In this document: positions 44,852 through 55,070 of the stretch, in pieces
How positions within the stretch are numbered: position 1 is the stretch's first letter
Layout of the letters: the number at the start of each line of letters is the position of its first letter
Assembly: GCF_900114475.1 (NCBI RefSeq)
Contig: NZ_FOTE01000005.1
Span: forward strand, 248,001 to 312,000
Length of the DNA stretch: 64,000 nt
Source: Paenibacillus sp. 1_12
GTDB taxonomy: Bacteria; Bacillota; Bacilli; Paenibacillales; NBRC-103111
Reading direction: 5' to 3'
The notes under the pieces: model-generated
The model's database searches: none
What the model was told of the DNA's origin: nothing
The model's input: only the letters and a program-made list of their open reading frames with translations
Position numbers and translations under genes: made by a program

Positions 44852-45733
44852 TCATCCTTTTAAAGCCCCAACCATAACACCTTTCACAAAATATTTCTGA
44901 AGGAAAGGATAAAGCGCTAAAATAGGGATCGTTGACACCATAATTGTAGCGTATTTAATCGTTTCTGCGACATTTTGACTTTCATTGAGTGCTACATTCT
45001 GACCCATCATCATTTCCATGTTATTGTCAATGAGAATGTTACGCAGAATCAATTGCAGCGGAAACAATTCCTTATTGCGCAAAAATATATTTGCTTGGAA
45101 CCAACTGTTCCAATGTTGAACCCCATAGAACAGAATCATAACGGCAACGACAGGCACCGCTAGAGGTAAATATACCCTGAATAAAATGGTCATGTGACCT
45201 GCTCCATCCATAACTGCCGATTCTTCCATATCTCGGGGTATGCCCATAAAATATGTTCTCATCAAGATGAGGTTGAAGGTATTGATTGCACTGGGCAAAA
45301 TTAATGCCCATATGGTGTCGTGCAGCCCCAGTCCCCGAACAGTTAAGTAAAAAGGGATAAGGCCCCCATTAAAAAACATGGTAAAAACAATAAAAAACAT
45401 AATCCCATTTTTCCACATGATATTTTCTCTGGACAAGAAATAAGCTCCGAGCGAGGTCAATATCAAATTGATCGTTACGCCCACAACAAGTATAAACAGA
45501 GTGTTTTTATAGCCTATCATAATATTCGGGTTTTTGAAGACGGCCTCATAAGCGGAAACTGTAAAGCCTTGCGGCCAGAACATCAAGCCCTTATGAGCAA
45601 TAAACAGGTTTCCGTTGCTGAACGAAGCCGCGATAATATAGATAAAGGGATATAGCGTGACTATGATCAATAGCAGCATGATGATGACATTGACGATATC
45701 AAAGATTTTCTCTGCAAACGTGGATTTATTCAT
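44852..45733 (-). CDS. Carbohydrate ABC permease, LplC/YtcP type (second importer)
   Basis: This 293-residue permease has six membrane segments, an EAA loop around SAVMDGAGHMTILFRVYLPL, and the YtcP-type end FVKGVMVGALKG. The ATG follows AAGGGA. It is the last gene of the regulator/binding protein/LplB/LplC set, 15 bases after the LplB-type gene. It is clearly paralogous to the permease at 37763-38656. Confidence 0.92.
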   Translation of the reverse strand: MNKSTFAEKIFDIVNVIIMLLLIIVTLYPFIYIIAASFSNGNLFIAHKGLMFWPQGFTVSAYEAVFKNPNIMIGYKNTLFILVVGVTINLILTSLGAYFLSRENIMWKNGIMFFIVFTMFFNGGLIPFYLTVRGLGLHDTIWALILPSAINTFNLILMRTYFMGIPRDMEESAVMDGAGHMTILFRVYLPLAVPVVAVMILFYGVQHWNSWFQANIFLRNKELFPLQLILRNILIDNNMEMMMGQNVALNESQNVAETIKYATIMVSTIPILALYPFLQKYFVKGVMVGALKG

Positions 45734-45748
45734 GATTAATCCCTTCCC

Positions 45749-46708
45749 TTACCATAAGCTGCTGCCGCTGGTTCTTCTGCTGAGATAATTAGCAAAAATT
45801 AACAGAACAAAATTGATTACCGAATTGAAGAGCCCAACTGCTGTACTCAAGCTGTAATTGAACTCAATAATCCCCTTGCGATATACATAGGAGGAAATCA
45901 CATCTGCGGTTTCATACGTTGCAGGATTATACAATAAAATAATTTTTTCAAATCCGACGTCCATCATATGCCCCAATTTTAGAATAAGTAAAATAAGGAT
46001 TACAGGCCGAATGCCCGGTAAGGTGATATGCCAAATTTGCCTCCATTTATTGGCTCCATCGATTTTGGCAGCTTCATATTGCTGCTGATCAATGCCGGTG
46101 ATAGCTGCAAGATAAATGATCGTGCCCCAACCTACACTTTGCCAAATCTCGCTCGTTATATAAATCGTTCGGAAAGAATCAGCTTTCTGTAAAAAAGCGA
46201 TCCGTTCTCCTCCGAGTGCTGCGATTACGTCGTTGATTAATCCATCTGACAAAGTAAAGTCGCGAATAATGCCCGCAACCACAACCATAGTAATAAAATG
46301 TGGCATGTAGGTGATCGATTGCGTAATTCTTTTAAACACTTGATTTTTCAACTCATTAAATAAAAGGGCCAATATGATCGGAGCAGGAAAACCGATAATC
46401 AAGCTATAGAAGCTGATCAGTATCGTGTTTTTCAAGACTCTCGTGAAATAGATGCTATTAAAAAACTCTCTGAATTTAGCAAAACCAACCCACGGGCTGT
46501 CGATAATTCCTTTGGCTGGTACATATTCCTTAAATGCAATGATTGCTCCGTACATAGGCGCATATGAAAACACAATGTAGTAGATAACCACAGGAAGCAC
46601 TAGAAAATATACCGCTTTATTACGGATAAAGTCTTTTCGTGCTCTGACCAAGAATGCTGTTTTTTTGTTGACAGCACTCGCTGGCGCCTGAATGGAAGAT
46701 GAATTCAT
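45749..46708 (-). CDS. Carbohydrate ABC permease, LplB type (second importer)
   Basis: This 319-residue permease has six membrane segments, beginning KAVYFLVLPVVIYYIVFSYA. The motif YGAIIAFKEYVPAKGI is present, with an EAA loop around QYEAAKIDGANKWRQIWHIT. It ends SRRTSGSSLW. The start at 46708 follows AAGGAG; the frame's upstream part is not LplB-like. Together with the LplC-type partner it forms the channel; a shared ATPase elsewhere is assumed. Confidence 0.92.
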   Translation of the reverse strand: MNSSSIQAPASAVNKKTAFLVRARKDFIRNKAVYFLVLPVVIYYIVFSYAPMYGAIIAFKEYVPAKGIIDSPWVGFAKFREFFNSIYFTRVLKNTILISFYSLIIGFPAPIILALLFNELKNQVFKRITQSITYMPHFITMVVVAGIIRDFTLSDGLINDVIAALGGERIAFLQKADSFRTIYITSEIWQSVGWGTIIYLAAITGIDQQQYEAAKIDGANKWRQIWHITLPGIRPVILILLILKLGHMMDVGFEKIILLYNPATYETADVISSYVYRKGIIEFNYSLSTAVGLFNSVINFVLLIFANYLSRRTSGSSLW

Positions 46709-46805
46709 AGAGTAAATCTCCTTGTATCCGTTTTTTAAAGCTAATTTACACCGCAAGAGGCCTGCAAGGACAGGGAGATTTAAGATCAAATCTCCCTTTA
46801 GCAGC

Positions 46806-48347
46806 TTATCTCTTTTTGTAGCGGTCGTATGCAGCTTGCTTCAACTTAATCGCTTTCTCAATGCCCATCTTTTTCAATGTATTCACGTTATCATCAAAGG
46901 TATCGATCGATATCGTTCCTAAAATATATTTGATTTCCGTTTCCAACACGTAAGCGTTGATATCGGCCATAATTTGTGCTATTTCATTTGATTCCTCTGT
47001 GGTATGAGTGATTGGCGGAATAGCATATTTTTCATGGTCTGTATCTCTCCATTTGCCAATGGCTTCAATCCACTTTGGACCCCTTGACGATTCGGCATCT
47101 CTTTGAATTTGCGGGAAATTCGTATTTTTACCATAGACTTGTCTCGCCTGATCCACAGTCAATTTATCTGGATTCTTTAAAATTAGATCCGTATATTTCA
47201 CTTTTCCATTTTCCATCGTATAACTGACGCCTTCAGTACCGTAGGTTACGAGTGTTGATCCTTCTTTAGAGTAAAAATAATCTAACCATTTGGCAGCAGC
47301 CTCCACATTCTTGCTCTTAGCCGAAATCGCACCGGAATTTCCACCCGGATAGGCATTCTCAAGATGGCCGAACTTGGACTTTACCCCTTTTTGAAGGGCA
47401 GGGTACGCAATGCCCATGTAATTAGCTTGGGGCAGGCTTTCCCGAGTTGAGTTATGGTACTGGTCGTTGCGGCTTCCTAATTGAATAGCGGCTCCACTGC
47501 TCCCTGTCGTCATCTTCCGATCCACGGTATTCGAGTCTATTGAAGCAAAATCCTTATCGAGTAGGCCATCTACGTACCATTTGCGCATTAATATCATAAA
47601 ATCCTTGTACTTTGGCTGCATATTACCGAACACCACTTGCTCATTCTCCAGATAAAAGCCGTTCATAACCCCGAAAGCACCGGAAAATGCTCCTGTTGAG
47701 AAAAAGCGAGATGCCAAAAAGGTTAAGGGAGCTGCTGCATTTTTCTTTTCTTTAAACGCCTTCAGAACCGTGTACCATTCATCAATCGTTGCAGGCACAG
47801 GCAATTGCAATTCATCCAGCCAGTCTTTTCTGATGATCGGACCTACATATGTTTTATCAAACTCGGATCGAATAAACGGAAATGCATAATAAGCTCCATC
47901 ATCCGTCCGTATATCTTTAGCGATTTGCGGATTTTCCTGCAGCACCTTCTTGAAATTAGGAGCATATTTATCGATGACATCATTAAGCTTCAATATGTAC
48001 CCCTGATCAATAGCCCTCTTGGGTCCTCCCGGAAAATTAAGCCAATTGTTCATCCATACGTCCGGTAAATCATTCGAGGCCAGAATCAGATTAAACTCCT
48101 GGGTATTCATTCCGGCCCCACCCATATTTTTGGTCTTGATTCCTGTTTTTTTCTCAAGCTCTTCAAAAAAATGATGAGGGGGAGTTAATTCTTGAGCCGC
48201 CTTGTCCTCTCCCATTCTTGTTAAGGTGACATCAACCAGTTTCGCATTATTAGAAGCAGCAGGGGCAGAATTAGGAGCATTTTGAGCCGTACATCCTACA
48301 GTAGCAAGAAGAGCAAGAATGACAATAAATCGGTTGCGGTTTTTCAT
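46806..48347 (-). CDS. LplA-type carbohydrate ABC substrate-binding lipoprotein (second importer)
   Basis: This 513-residue lipoprotein has the signal peptide and lipobox LLATVGC, with mature Cys19 anchored outside. It shows the LplA pattern ATIDEWYTVLKAFKEKKN mid-protein and the C-terminal INAYVLETEIKYILGT segment. ATG 48347 follows CAGGAGG. It is the first transport gene after the YesN-like regulator, from which a terminator separates it. The ligand is unknown, but relatives import plant-polysaccharide oligomers or glycosides. Confidence 0.9.
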   Translation of the reverse strand: MKNRNRFIVILALLATVGCTAQNAPNSAPAASNNAKLVDVTLTRMGEDKAAQELTPPHHFFEELEKKTGIKTKNMGGAGMNTQEFNLILASNDLPDVWMNNWLNFPGGPKRAIDQGYILKLNDVIDKYAPNFKKVLQENPQIAKDIRTDDGAYYAFPFIRSEFDKTYVGPIIRKDWLDELQLPVPATIDEWYTVLKAFKEKKNAAAPLTFLASRFFSTGAFSGAFGVMNGFYLENEQVVFGNMQPKYKDFMILMRKWYVDGLLDKDFASIDSNTVDRKMTTGSSGAAIQLGSRNDQYHNSTRESLPQANYMGIAYPALQKGVKSKFGHLENAYPGGNSGAISAKSKNVEAAAKWLDYFYSKEGSTLVTYGTEGVSYTMENGKVKYTDLILKNPDKLTVDQARQVYGKNTNFPQIQRDAESSRGPKWIEAIGKWRDTDHEKYAIPPITHTTEESNEIAQIMADINAYVLETEIKYILGTISIDTFDDNVNTLKKMGIEKAIKLKQAAYDRYKKR

Positions 48348-48489
48348 GTGACCTCCTGTATTGATGTTAGTTTGGGATCCCACCTTCACTATAGTAAGGA
48401 CAACTGCATATATCAATCAGCATTAAAAAAAGAGTTGTCAAAAACCAAAAAAAGGCAGTCGACGATTTGAAATGGATTGTTCGATTGTT

Positions 48490-48516
48490 AAAAAACCCCA
48501 TGGTTTACCATGAGGC
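48490..48516 (-). terminator. Rho-independent terminator of the YesN-like regulator gene
   Basis: Read leftwards, CCTCATGGT/ACCATGGGG forms a stem followed by TTTTTT, 27 bases after the regulator stop. Confidence 0.85.
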
Positions 48517-48542
48517 TTATGAAATAGCTATACTAACAGACC

Positions 48543-50825
48543 TTATTGCCCATTAAATTGATACTTTCCTGGTGTAATGCCCTGGTATTTTTTAAACACC
48601 TTGATAAAGGTACTGCTGCTTGTGAAGCCCGTATTTCGCGCGGTATCTTCAATACTATCCCCTTTAAGGAGCAGCCGCTTGGCATGTTCAATTCTTGTTT
48701 GACAAATAAATTCATGTAATCCCTGGCCTTTCTGTTCCTTGAAGAGCCTCGACAAGTATTGTGGGGTCATTGAGAAGTGCTCGCCGAGCAAAGACACACT
48801 AAGATTCGGGTCATGATAATTCTCTTGAACAAATTCAGTCACATGCTCATTTTTTACAAGATTCGAAATACTTTTGTTTTTACTTTCAATGTGTTCACAG
48901 ACATAATTAAATATTTCAAGCATTTGATATTCAATTTCAAATTTCGTATTGCATTTAAGCAGTCGACGAAAAGGTCGCAATTCTTCCCAAACCGAACCGT
49001 CACGCTGATCCTGGATCAGCTTCATCATCGTGCTCACCAGATCAATCATGATACATTTCAGCATTTCTATAGAAGTATTTCCTTGGTTAAAGCTGCTCTG
49101 GATCACACCCGTTACAAGCTCACGTGCCTCTATAAAGTCACAGCTTTTAAGCAGATTGATCAATATGAGCTCTTGGTTGACTGTGTAATAATAGTCTTTA
49201 TTGGTGTGCTTCAGATCACCGTACCAGACCACCTTTTCATCCCCCAACAGCATTAAATATTCGAGCGCCTCCAAGGCTTGCATAAAGGCTTGGTGAATAC
49301 CTCCCAGTCCACTTTGCAATTCACTTATCGTTGACGCAAATTGAAACTTGTACCTTTGTTCAATAAATTCCCTAGCTTCTTTCAGTTCTGCCTCTAAGTT
49401 ATCCTTCCAATCATCGAAGCCTGCGGGATGTATATTCAATACAGCTGCAAGCGTTCCGTCCATATCTGTGAAATGGAGTGTATGCCGAGAACCAATCAGC
49501 TCGGTAACCACATTGGAAATAATAAACTGCAGCAATTGAAACTCATTGGAAGCCCCCTTGTCACTTTCTAGATGGAAGAGCATAACCAGAAAATAATCGG
49601 AAGACCAATATATTTGATAGGCTTTGGAAGCCTCTTCAAGAGATTGCTCCTTCTCAATATGGCCTTTCATCAATCGGGATAAAAAATAGTTCCGCAGCAG
49701 CTTAATATGCTGAACCTGTTTATGATTACTGTCGTCTCTTTCCTGAATTGTTTTTATAAAATGCCGACGTATCAATTCAAATTCGTCTTGCTCTTTCTCT
49801 GCAGGAGCAAAAACTTTCCCTGTTACAAATCTGACTAGCTCCTGTATCGGATTATAGTTTTTTCTGGCGAATACCAGGATCAGCACACCGCCAATGATAA
49901 AACATATGAACAAACCAAGCAGATTCAAATTTCGTAAGTGCTCTGCTCTTTCCCAGAAAACTTCCGCCGGAATCATACTCACATATTTCCAATCAACCAC
50001 ACTGGACGAAGCGTGCGAAATCATAACCTTATGTCCTTGTACATTCTCGAAAAAGGGCTCGTCCTTTTTATGTTCCATTTCGCTATAATGTATAGATAAA
50101 GGAATCCCAGCCCCTTCGGTATGAAAAACCATCTGATCATTTTTATCGAGAATAAGCACTTGACCATACTGAATCCAATCCATATTTTTTAGAATTTTTT
50201 CTATTTTGTTGTTGTTCAATGTTATGACAAGTGTACCTAACGGCTGGTTACTGTTATCAATAGGCAAGGACTGCACAAGCGCGGCGGTTTCGTTCAGAGA
50301 GCCGTTATCACGCGTAGGAAGGACCCGGTATTCTTTAATATAATTACTTCTAGCAAATTTCTGCCAATCCTTAAAAGAAAAGATTGCGCTTTCATAATAC
50401 ATTTGATAAAAATGACTTTCTTCCACGAAGGTATCTGGTGTCAGCACCATATTCATATTTTTGGAGTATACATATATATCTTTAATAAAATCATTGTATA
50501 GCAAGTAGTTATGAATTTCTTGTTTGGTTTTATAAATTTGAAATGGATTATAACTCCCCTTTTGTTGATCCATCTCCAGGTATTTTCTGATATCGGTATT
50601 AATGGATATTTGATTGCCAAGCTGTTCTGTCTGCAGTAACCCGCTATCCACGATAAATTTAACCTGATTAAGTAAAGCTTTATTAGCCCGTTTAATCTCA
50701 TACTCCACGATGCTCCCGGTTTGAATATAAATGACAGCGCTGATCAGTATCGGAATGAATAAAATCACGCCATACGAGATCATCCATTTGATCGCGACAC
50801 TATTTTTGAAATGCATTCGCATCAT
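48543..50825 (-). CDS. Membrane-anchored AraC-family sensor-regulator (YesN-like, cache domain)
   Basis: This 760-residue one-component regulator has membrane segment 1 at about residues 13-33 (MISYGVILFIPILISAVIY), an extracytoplasmic cache-type sensor to about 295, and membrane segment 2 at about 297-318 (LLGLFICFIIGGVLILVFA). A long cytoplasmic linker leads to an AraC double HTH at about 660-757 (VSLLGEHFSMTPQYLSRLF and IEDTARNTGFTSSSTFIKVF). It should sense a sugar outside the cell, perhaps through the binding lipoprotein, and activate the LplABC-type operon directly downstream. Paired ATGs follow a modest GGGTAATTGGG site. Confidence 0.9.
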   Translation of the reverse strand: MMRMHFKNSVAIKWMISYGVILFIPILISAVIYIQTGSIVEYEIKRANKALLNQVKFIVDSGLLQTEQLGNQISINTDIRKYLEMDQQKGSYNPFQIYKTKQEIHNYLLYNDFIKDIYVYSKNMNMVLTPDTFVEESHFYQMYYESAIFSFKDWQKFARSNYIKEYRVLPTRDNGSLNETAALVQSLPIDNSNQPLGTLVITLNNNKIEKILKNMDWIQYGQVLILDKNDQMVFHTEGAGIPLSIHYSEMEHKKDEPFFENVQGHKVMISHASSSVVDWKYVSMIPAEVFWERAEHLRNLNLLGLFICFIIGGVLILVFARKNYNPIQELVRFVTGKVFAPAEKEQDEFELIRRHFIKTIQERDDSNHKQVQHIKLLRNYFLSRLMKGHIEKEQSLEEASKAYQIYWSSDYFLVMLFHLESDKGASNEFQLLQFIISNVVTELIGSRHTLHFTDMDGTLAAVLNIHPAGFDDWKDNLEAELKEAREFIEQRYKFQFASTISELQSGLGGIHQAFMQALEALEYLMLLGDEKVVWYGDLKHTNKDYYYTVNQELILINLLKSCDFIEARELVTGVIQSSFNQGNTSIEMLKCIMIDLVSTMMKLIQDQRDGSVWEELRPFRRLLKCNTKFEIEYQMLEIFNYVCEHIESKNKSISNLVKNEHVTEFVQENYHDPNLSVSLLGEHFSMTPQYLSRLFKEQKGQGLHEFICQTRIEHAKRLLLKGDSIEDTARNTGFTSSSTFIKVFKKYQGITPGKYQFNGQ

Positions 50826-51173
50826 GACCCAATTACCCCCACAGCCTAAATTGAACTAATTTCATTGTTCATGCTTCCTTTAAGGCTAATTTCAATCATT
50901 GGTTGGTAATGCAAGTGTTTAGCATACGCAAGCTGACTTGATAAGCGTATACCGACCTTGTGGATTCTGTTGGATTTATTATAGAGGAACTAACAAATGC
51001 GCACAACAAGATCTTAAATAATCGCTGTGTTCCCTTGTATTCATCTTGCTCCCATAAAAAAAAAAACGGAGCGGCGAGCATTCGCACATCTCCGTTTTTT
51101 GCATAGTGTTCTAAACATAATAAGGTAATAATTAAAGTCAAGGTATTGAATGTCAAATGGAGTATAGTGACCA
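50826..51173. other. Intergenic region between the regulator and DUF445 genes
   Basis: No gene is supported in this 348-base stretch. It contains the terminator at 51061-51100 and presumably the regulator's promoter; I could not place the latter. Confidence 0.5.
51061..51100. terminator. Bidirectional terminator
   Basis: AACGGAG/CTCCGTT stem with an 18-base loop, flanked by A- and T-runs. On the minus strand it lies about 75 bases after the DUF445 stop. Confidence 0.7.
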
Positions 51174-52421
51174 TCAGGCAATCAGCTTGATACCTGCCAA
51201 AATAATACCGATCAAAAATCCACAAATCGCGCCATTTACCCGAATCCACTGTAAATCGCCGCCGATTTTATCCTCCATCAGGGTAATCAACGTTTTATCG
51301 TCAAAACGATCAATGTTTTCACGAATTAATGTGCCAATTTTGTGGTGATTCGCTTCTATCCAACGGGCAATTTGCTCACGCAAGCCGCTCTCCAGCCGTT
51401 CCAGCAGCTCCTCGTTGGCACAAACCTGATCAACCAGCTTGCTCACCACCGGGATCACATAGGCCTCTACATAATCGTCACGGTGCACAAATTCGAGTGC
51501 TTGAGCCTGCAAACGCTGCAGCAGCTCGAGCAGCTTCTCCTCTATCTTCCATTCGTCCAGCAGCTGTGCTTTCCAGCGATCCATTTCGATGGCTACCTGA
51601 TATTGGTTGCTCGGATTATCCAGCCAGCCGTGTATGGCGCGCATGACCGCTTGGCGATTAGGATTGTTGGGTGATCTCAGCCCCTCTAGCCCATTCAGCA
51701 TAAACTGCTGGATCAAGCCGCCCAGCTTCTCATCATTGAAAAATCCGGCAAAAGCGTTAAGCGCAAACTGCATCATCCCGCCTGCATTCAGATTTTGCAG
51801 CGCCTGAGAAGCCATCGCGCCCATCCGGTCGCGTATTTCCGGCTTCATAATTAGCTGCTCTGCCGTATTCAGCGCAAAATCGAATACCTTTTCATCGTAG
51901 CCTCTTGTGTACACTTGCTGCAGTCCCTTTTTGAGCAAATCCTGCAAATCAAGAGCATCAATCATATGGCGGACTTCCCGTTCGCCTAATGCTGCGAGCT
52001 TCTCAAGCGGCACCTGACGAATCGCATATTCACTGAGCGTCACCAAGCCGGTCTTGGCCGAATTTGTACTCAGCTGCCCTGCCACCCCCTGTAAAGCTTT
52101 GGATACTAGCGGCACCTGAGCCAGCTTGTCCGTTATGCTTTGCTTGCTCAGCAAATCCTCCTGAATGGTGTTGACTAAAGCTCTGGACACCTTTTCGCGA
52201 TTTTTGGGCAATAAGGCCGTATGTGGAATCGGAATGCCGAGCGGATGCCTGAACAGCGCTGTCACTGCAAACCAGTCTGCAAGCCCCCCTACTAGCCCCG
52301 CTTCAAATCCGCTTTGTAAAAATCGAACCCATGTCGGCCCTTCGACAAATAAGGTTCCAATAAATCCAGCCGCCATAACAACAAGCGACACGGTTGCTGT
52401 GTATCTCGAATTGCTTCCCAT
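51174..52421 (-). CDS. DUF445-family membrane-associated protein (YheB-like)
   Basis: This 415-residue protein of a widespread family has no firmly known function. One N-terminal hydrophobic segment is followed by the invariant LVGGLADWFAVTALFRHPLG, then long amphipathic helical repeats. A last hydrophobic hairpin (RVNGAICGFLIGIILAGIKL) sits at the very C-terminus. The start is uncertain: ATG 52421 gives the usual family N-terminus; a GTG at 52436 is possible. A structural or envelope role is guessed from topology only. Confidence 0.85.
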   Translation of the reverse strand: MGSNSRYTATVSLVVMAAGFIGTLFVEGPTWVRFLQSGFEAGLVGGLADWFAVTALFRHPLGIPIPHTALLPKNREKVSRALVNTIQEDLLSKQSITDKLAQVPLVSKALQGVAGQLSTNSAKTGLVTLSEYAIRQVPLEKLAALGEREVRHMIDALDLQDLLKKGLQQVYTRGYDEKVFDFALNTAEQLIMKPEIRDRMGAMASQALQNLNAGGMMQFALNAFAGFFNDEKLGGLIQQFMLNGLEGLRSPNNPNRQAVMRAIHGWLDNPSNQYQVAIEMDRWKAQLLDEWKIEEKLLELLQRLQAQALEFVHRDDYVEAYVIPVVSKLVDQVCANEELLERLESGLREQIARWIEANHHKIGTLIRENIDRFDDKTLITLMEDKIGGDLQWIRVNGAICGFLIGIILAGIKLIA

Positions 52422-52514
52422 CCCTAATGTCACCATCCTTCATGTCAGCACCTGTCTATTTATACAACATTATATCATTCTCCAGATCCCGTTGAAAATC
52501 GCCACCCAAGTAAA

Positions 52515-53480
52515 CTATTTGGCTGGATTGGAAACAGAGGATGTCATGCCATACTTTTTACCCAATTGCTGCCCGAACAAAGCAGCCAGGATTTGCTGAA
52601 ACAACATGCCGGCAATAACCGGAAGGGCAACTGGAGGAGGGAAGAAGCTGATCGCGAGCACCGCGCCTGCGCTTAAGTTACGCATCCCTGAATTTATCGT
52701 AAGCGCAATGGTCACTTCCCGGTCCCATTTCATCCAATGAGCGACAAGCCAGCCGGCAATATATCCGAAAGCTGCAAGCACCAAAGCTACGATAATAATC
52801 TCCAGCAGCTTCATATTAAACTGCTTCAAATAGGGAGCTACCACCGAGCTATTAATGGAAACGACCACAAACAGCCCAATTTTCGAAAAAGGAGCAAGCT
52901 TTGGACCCAGCATCGGTTTGATCTTGCCCTTTGTTAATTGATTGAGCAGCATCCCGATGATAGAAGGAACAACAACCATCCAGAGCAGTCCACCCATAAT
53001 ATCCAACGGCTCCATGTGAACCTTGGCTCCTACGATCAAGGAGAGGCTCAGCGGTACAATCACGGGAGACAGCAGCGTATCCAATAGAATGAGTGCTAGC
53101 GTAAGCGCAATATTCCCACCGTAGATGGTGACCCAGACCAGACTAACTACCCCTGTCGGAATGACGAATAACAACACGAAGCCCGTCTGTGTTAATTCAT
53201 CACCCGGAAAAAAGTAGGCTCCGGCTGCCCAGCCTAATATAGGCATGACCAAATGCAAGATAATCAGATTAGCTACAATCGGCAGCGGAAGCATCATCAC
53301 CCGCCCTAAATCCTTGAAATTGGAGCCGATGCTGCCAGCAAACGTCATTGCGGCAAAGATCCACGGCACCAAAAAGCTGAACGAGTGCAGCCATGCAGCA
53401 CCCAAGAGACCCACGAGCACGCCTGTCGGCGTAAGAAACGGCATACATTTTTCTAAGATTTTGTTTAATCGGTTTAGCAT
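52515..53480 (-). CDS. Bile acid:sodium symporter (BASS)-family transporter
   Basis: This 321-residue membrane protein has about nine to ten hydrophobic segments. The family motif region around FVIPTGVVSLVWVTIYGGN and the late ALTINSGMRNLSAGAVLAIS (the sodium-site crossover segment) identify the BASS family. Members carry organic anions such as ketopantoate, pyruvate or bile acids; the substrate is not readable here. ATG 53480 follows AGAGGG; the frame extends 12 codons upstream. It is likely an independent gene. Confidence 0.88.
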   Translation of the reverse strand: MLNRLNKILEKCMPFLTPTGVLVGLLGAAWLHSFSFLVPWIFAAMTFAGSIGSNFKDLGRVMMLPLPIVANLIILHLVMPILGWAAGAYFFPGDELTQTGFVLLFVIPTGVVSLVWVTIYGGNIALTLALILLDTLLSPVIVPLSLSLIVGAKVHMEPLDIMGGLLWMVVVPSIIGMLLNQLTKGKIKPMLGPKLAPFSKIGLFVVVSINSSVVAPYLKQFNMKLLEIIIVALVLAAFGYIAGWLVAHWMKWDREVTIALTINSGMRNLSAGAVLAISFFPPPVALPVIAGMLFQQILAALFGQQLGKKYGMTSSVSNPAK

Positions 53481-53598
53481 ACTCAGCCCTCTTCTGACTA
53501 TAAAGTTAGACAACATTTAATGAATTATCGTTACATTGTAGCATAATCTCGGCAGCTGCAAACGATCTTTTTTGCTATTTATCCAAAAAGAAAAACGC

Positions 53599-53623
53599 AA
53601 AAAAGAGCAGTTTTCAACTGCCC
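53599..53623 (-). terminator. Terminator overlapping the UDPGP gene stop
   Basis: Read leftwards, AGGGCAGTT-GAA-AACTGCTCT is followed by TTTTTT. The stop codon at 53614-53616 lies inside the hairpin. Confidence 0.85.
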
Positions 53624-54993
53624 TGCCCGTCAGATACTAACATTGAAGCCAAGATGGCTTCGGCTGTAACTCCTTCTCCTTCATAGGAAACGAGCGGCGA
53701 AATCTCGACAGGCCCCTGAACCTCATCAAGCACAACACCGGCTTTTACCAACCAACTGCGATGCAGCTCATAGATTAGCTCTCTGGCTGTTTGCGGGCTG
53801 TCTTCCCCATCCTTGTTTTTAACAGGAGCAAAATCCATTTCGCGTTTGCCTTTGAGAACCGTAATCGCCTCAGCAAGCGGAAAAAAATCAAAAATAAATC
53901 GTTCGAACTTGTACCCATTTGGCTGTGCGGCTTCAATGATTTGTCCATTCGAGTCTAGATGCCTGATTTTTTTGTGAGCGATATGATATGGAATGCTGCA
54001 GCTAACCAACTGTTCAATCCAGTCACGACGAAATAAATGAATGGAGATATTCCCAAGCCCATAGGTCAGCTTCCCGTCACTATTGTATTCAAACATCAAT
54101 TGCTTCGGCAAATCGGAATATTCTACGACCATGGGCCGATTCCCCTTCATGCCTATTATGCCGACCTTTTCCTCCGGATACGCCTTATCAATAACCTTGG
54201 TCGCAACAGGATGATTATAATGAGCAGCAACACCAAGAAAAGCAGGATCTGCCACCTTAATCAGCGCATTATCCACATTGTAATAAAACAACCAATCCAC
54301 GCCACGGTGTTTCATGTCGGTCAACATTCCAGACCTGTTTAATGCCGAGAAGCATTCACCATTCCCGCTTGGAGCCAAACTAATCTCATCCATCTCCGAC
54401 AAAAAGATACGCCCATTCTCATCTACGGCAGGCATAACTCCCTGCTCGAAAAACTTGCAATCCTCAGAGCCATAACCAAAATAATCAGCTTCCGCCATGT
54501 AATCGACCGTTTGCTGATGATTGTCCGGACTTGTCATGATATACCATGGGATACGTCTGCCTGCACGCCGAGACAGATTGAGCAACCGCTCTGCTTGAAG
54601 CTGAAACAACGATTTGTGGGAAGGCAGTCCAATATCATAGGTCCCCTTTGGCCCTTCATGTCCCAATCGGCTTCCCTGACCACCAGCTACCACAATCGCC
54701 CCAACCTTGCCTTGCCGAAGCAGATCCCATCCCTTGTTGGTAAAATACAGCTGCTCGTCCTCTCGTAACAGCTCCCAATCAAAAGCTCCGATCGGAGTCA
54801 AGTCTTGATAGGTTTGAAGAGTCTTAGCCGTACACAGTTCACTTAATGTATCCCACTGCTTCCAGTCGATACTTTGAATTTGATTCAACAGCTTTTCCTG
54901 TGAGTCCACAGACAGCTGATCATAAAACTGAAGCAGGTGTGTCTGGTTGTGGCGGCTAAGCTGTTCCAACACCCGGTTATATAATTCTTCCAT
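53614..54993 (-). CDS. UDPGP type 1-family UTP-sugar-1-phosphate nucleotidyltransferase
   Basis: This 459-residue protein resembles eukaryotic-type UDP-N-acetylglucosamine/UDP-glucose pyrophosphorylases rather than bacterial GalU or GlmU. The uridine-binding signature GAIVVAGGQGSRLGHEGPKG is near residue 100, with YNVDNALIKVADPAFLG and FERFIFDFFPLA further on. It should couple UTP with a hexose or N-acetylhexosamine 1-phosphate, supplying a UDP-sugar for the cell envelope; which sugar is unknown. ATG 54993 follows AGGAGG. It is monocistronic, ending in a strong terminator. Confidence 0.9.
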   Translation of the reverse strand: MEELYNRVLEQLSRHNQTHLLQFYDQLSVDSQEKLLNQIQSIDWKQWDTLSELCTAKTLQTYQDLTPIGAFDWELLREDEQLYFTNKGWDLLRQGKVGAIVVAGGQGSRLGHEGPKGTYDIGLPSHKSLFQLQAERLLNLSRRAGRRIPWYIMTSPDNHQQTVDYMAEADYFGYGSEDCKFFEQGVMPAVDENGRIFLSEMDEISLAPSGNGECFSALNRSGMLTDMKHRGVDWLFYYNVDNALIKVADPAFLGVAAHYNHPVATKVIDKAYPEEKVGIIGMKGNRPMVVEYSDLPKQLMFEYNSDGKLTYGLGNISIHLFRRDWIEQLVSCSIPYHIAHKKIRHLDSNGQIIEAAQPNGYKFERFIFDFFPLAEAITVLKGKREMDFAPVKNKDGEDSPQTARELIYELHRSWLVKAGVVLDEVQGPVEISPLVSYEGEGVTAEAILASMLVSDGQGS

Positions 54994-55070
54994 TTCCTGC
55001 CTCCTAAATTGAAAAAACGATAACACAAATATTTCCTATAATGATATTTTACCATATAAAATAGCAATTG

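Noticed and set aside
50896-51249. 117-codon open frame on the minus strand beside the DUF445 gene
   Set aside because: It overlaps the DUF445 C-terminus in another frame and crosses a strong terminator; no ribosome site.
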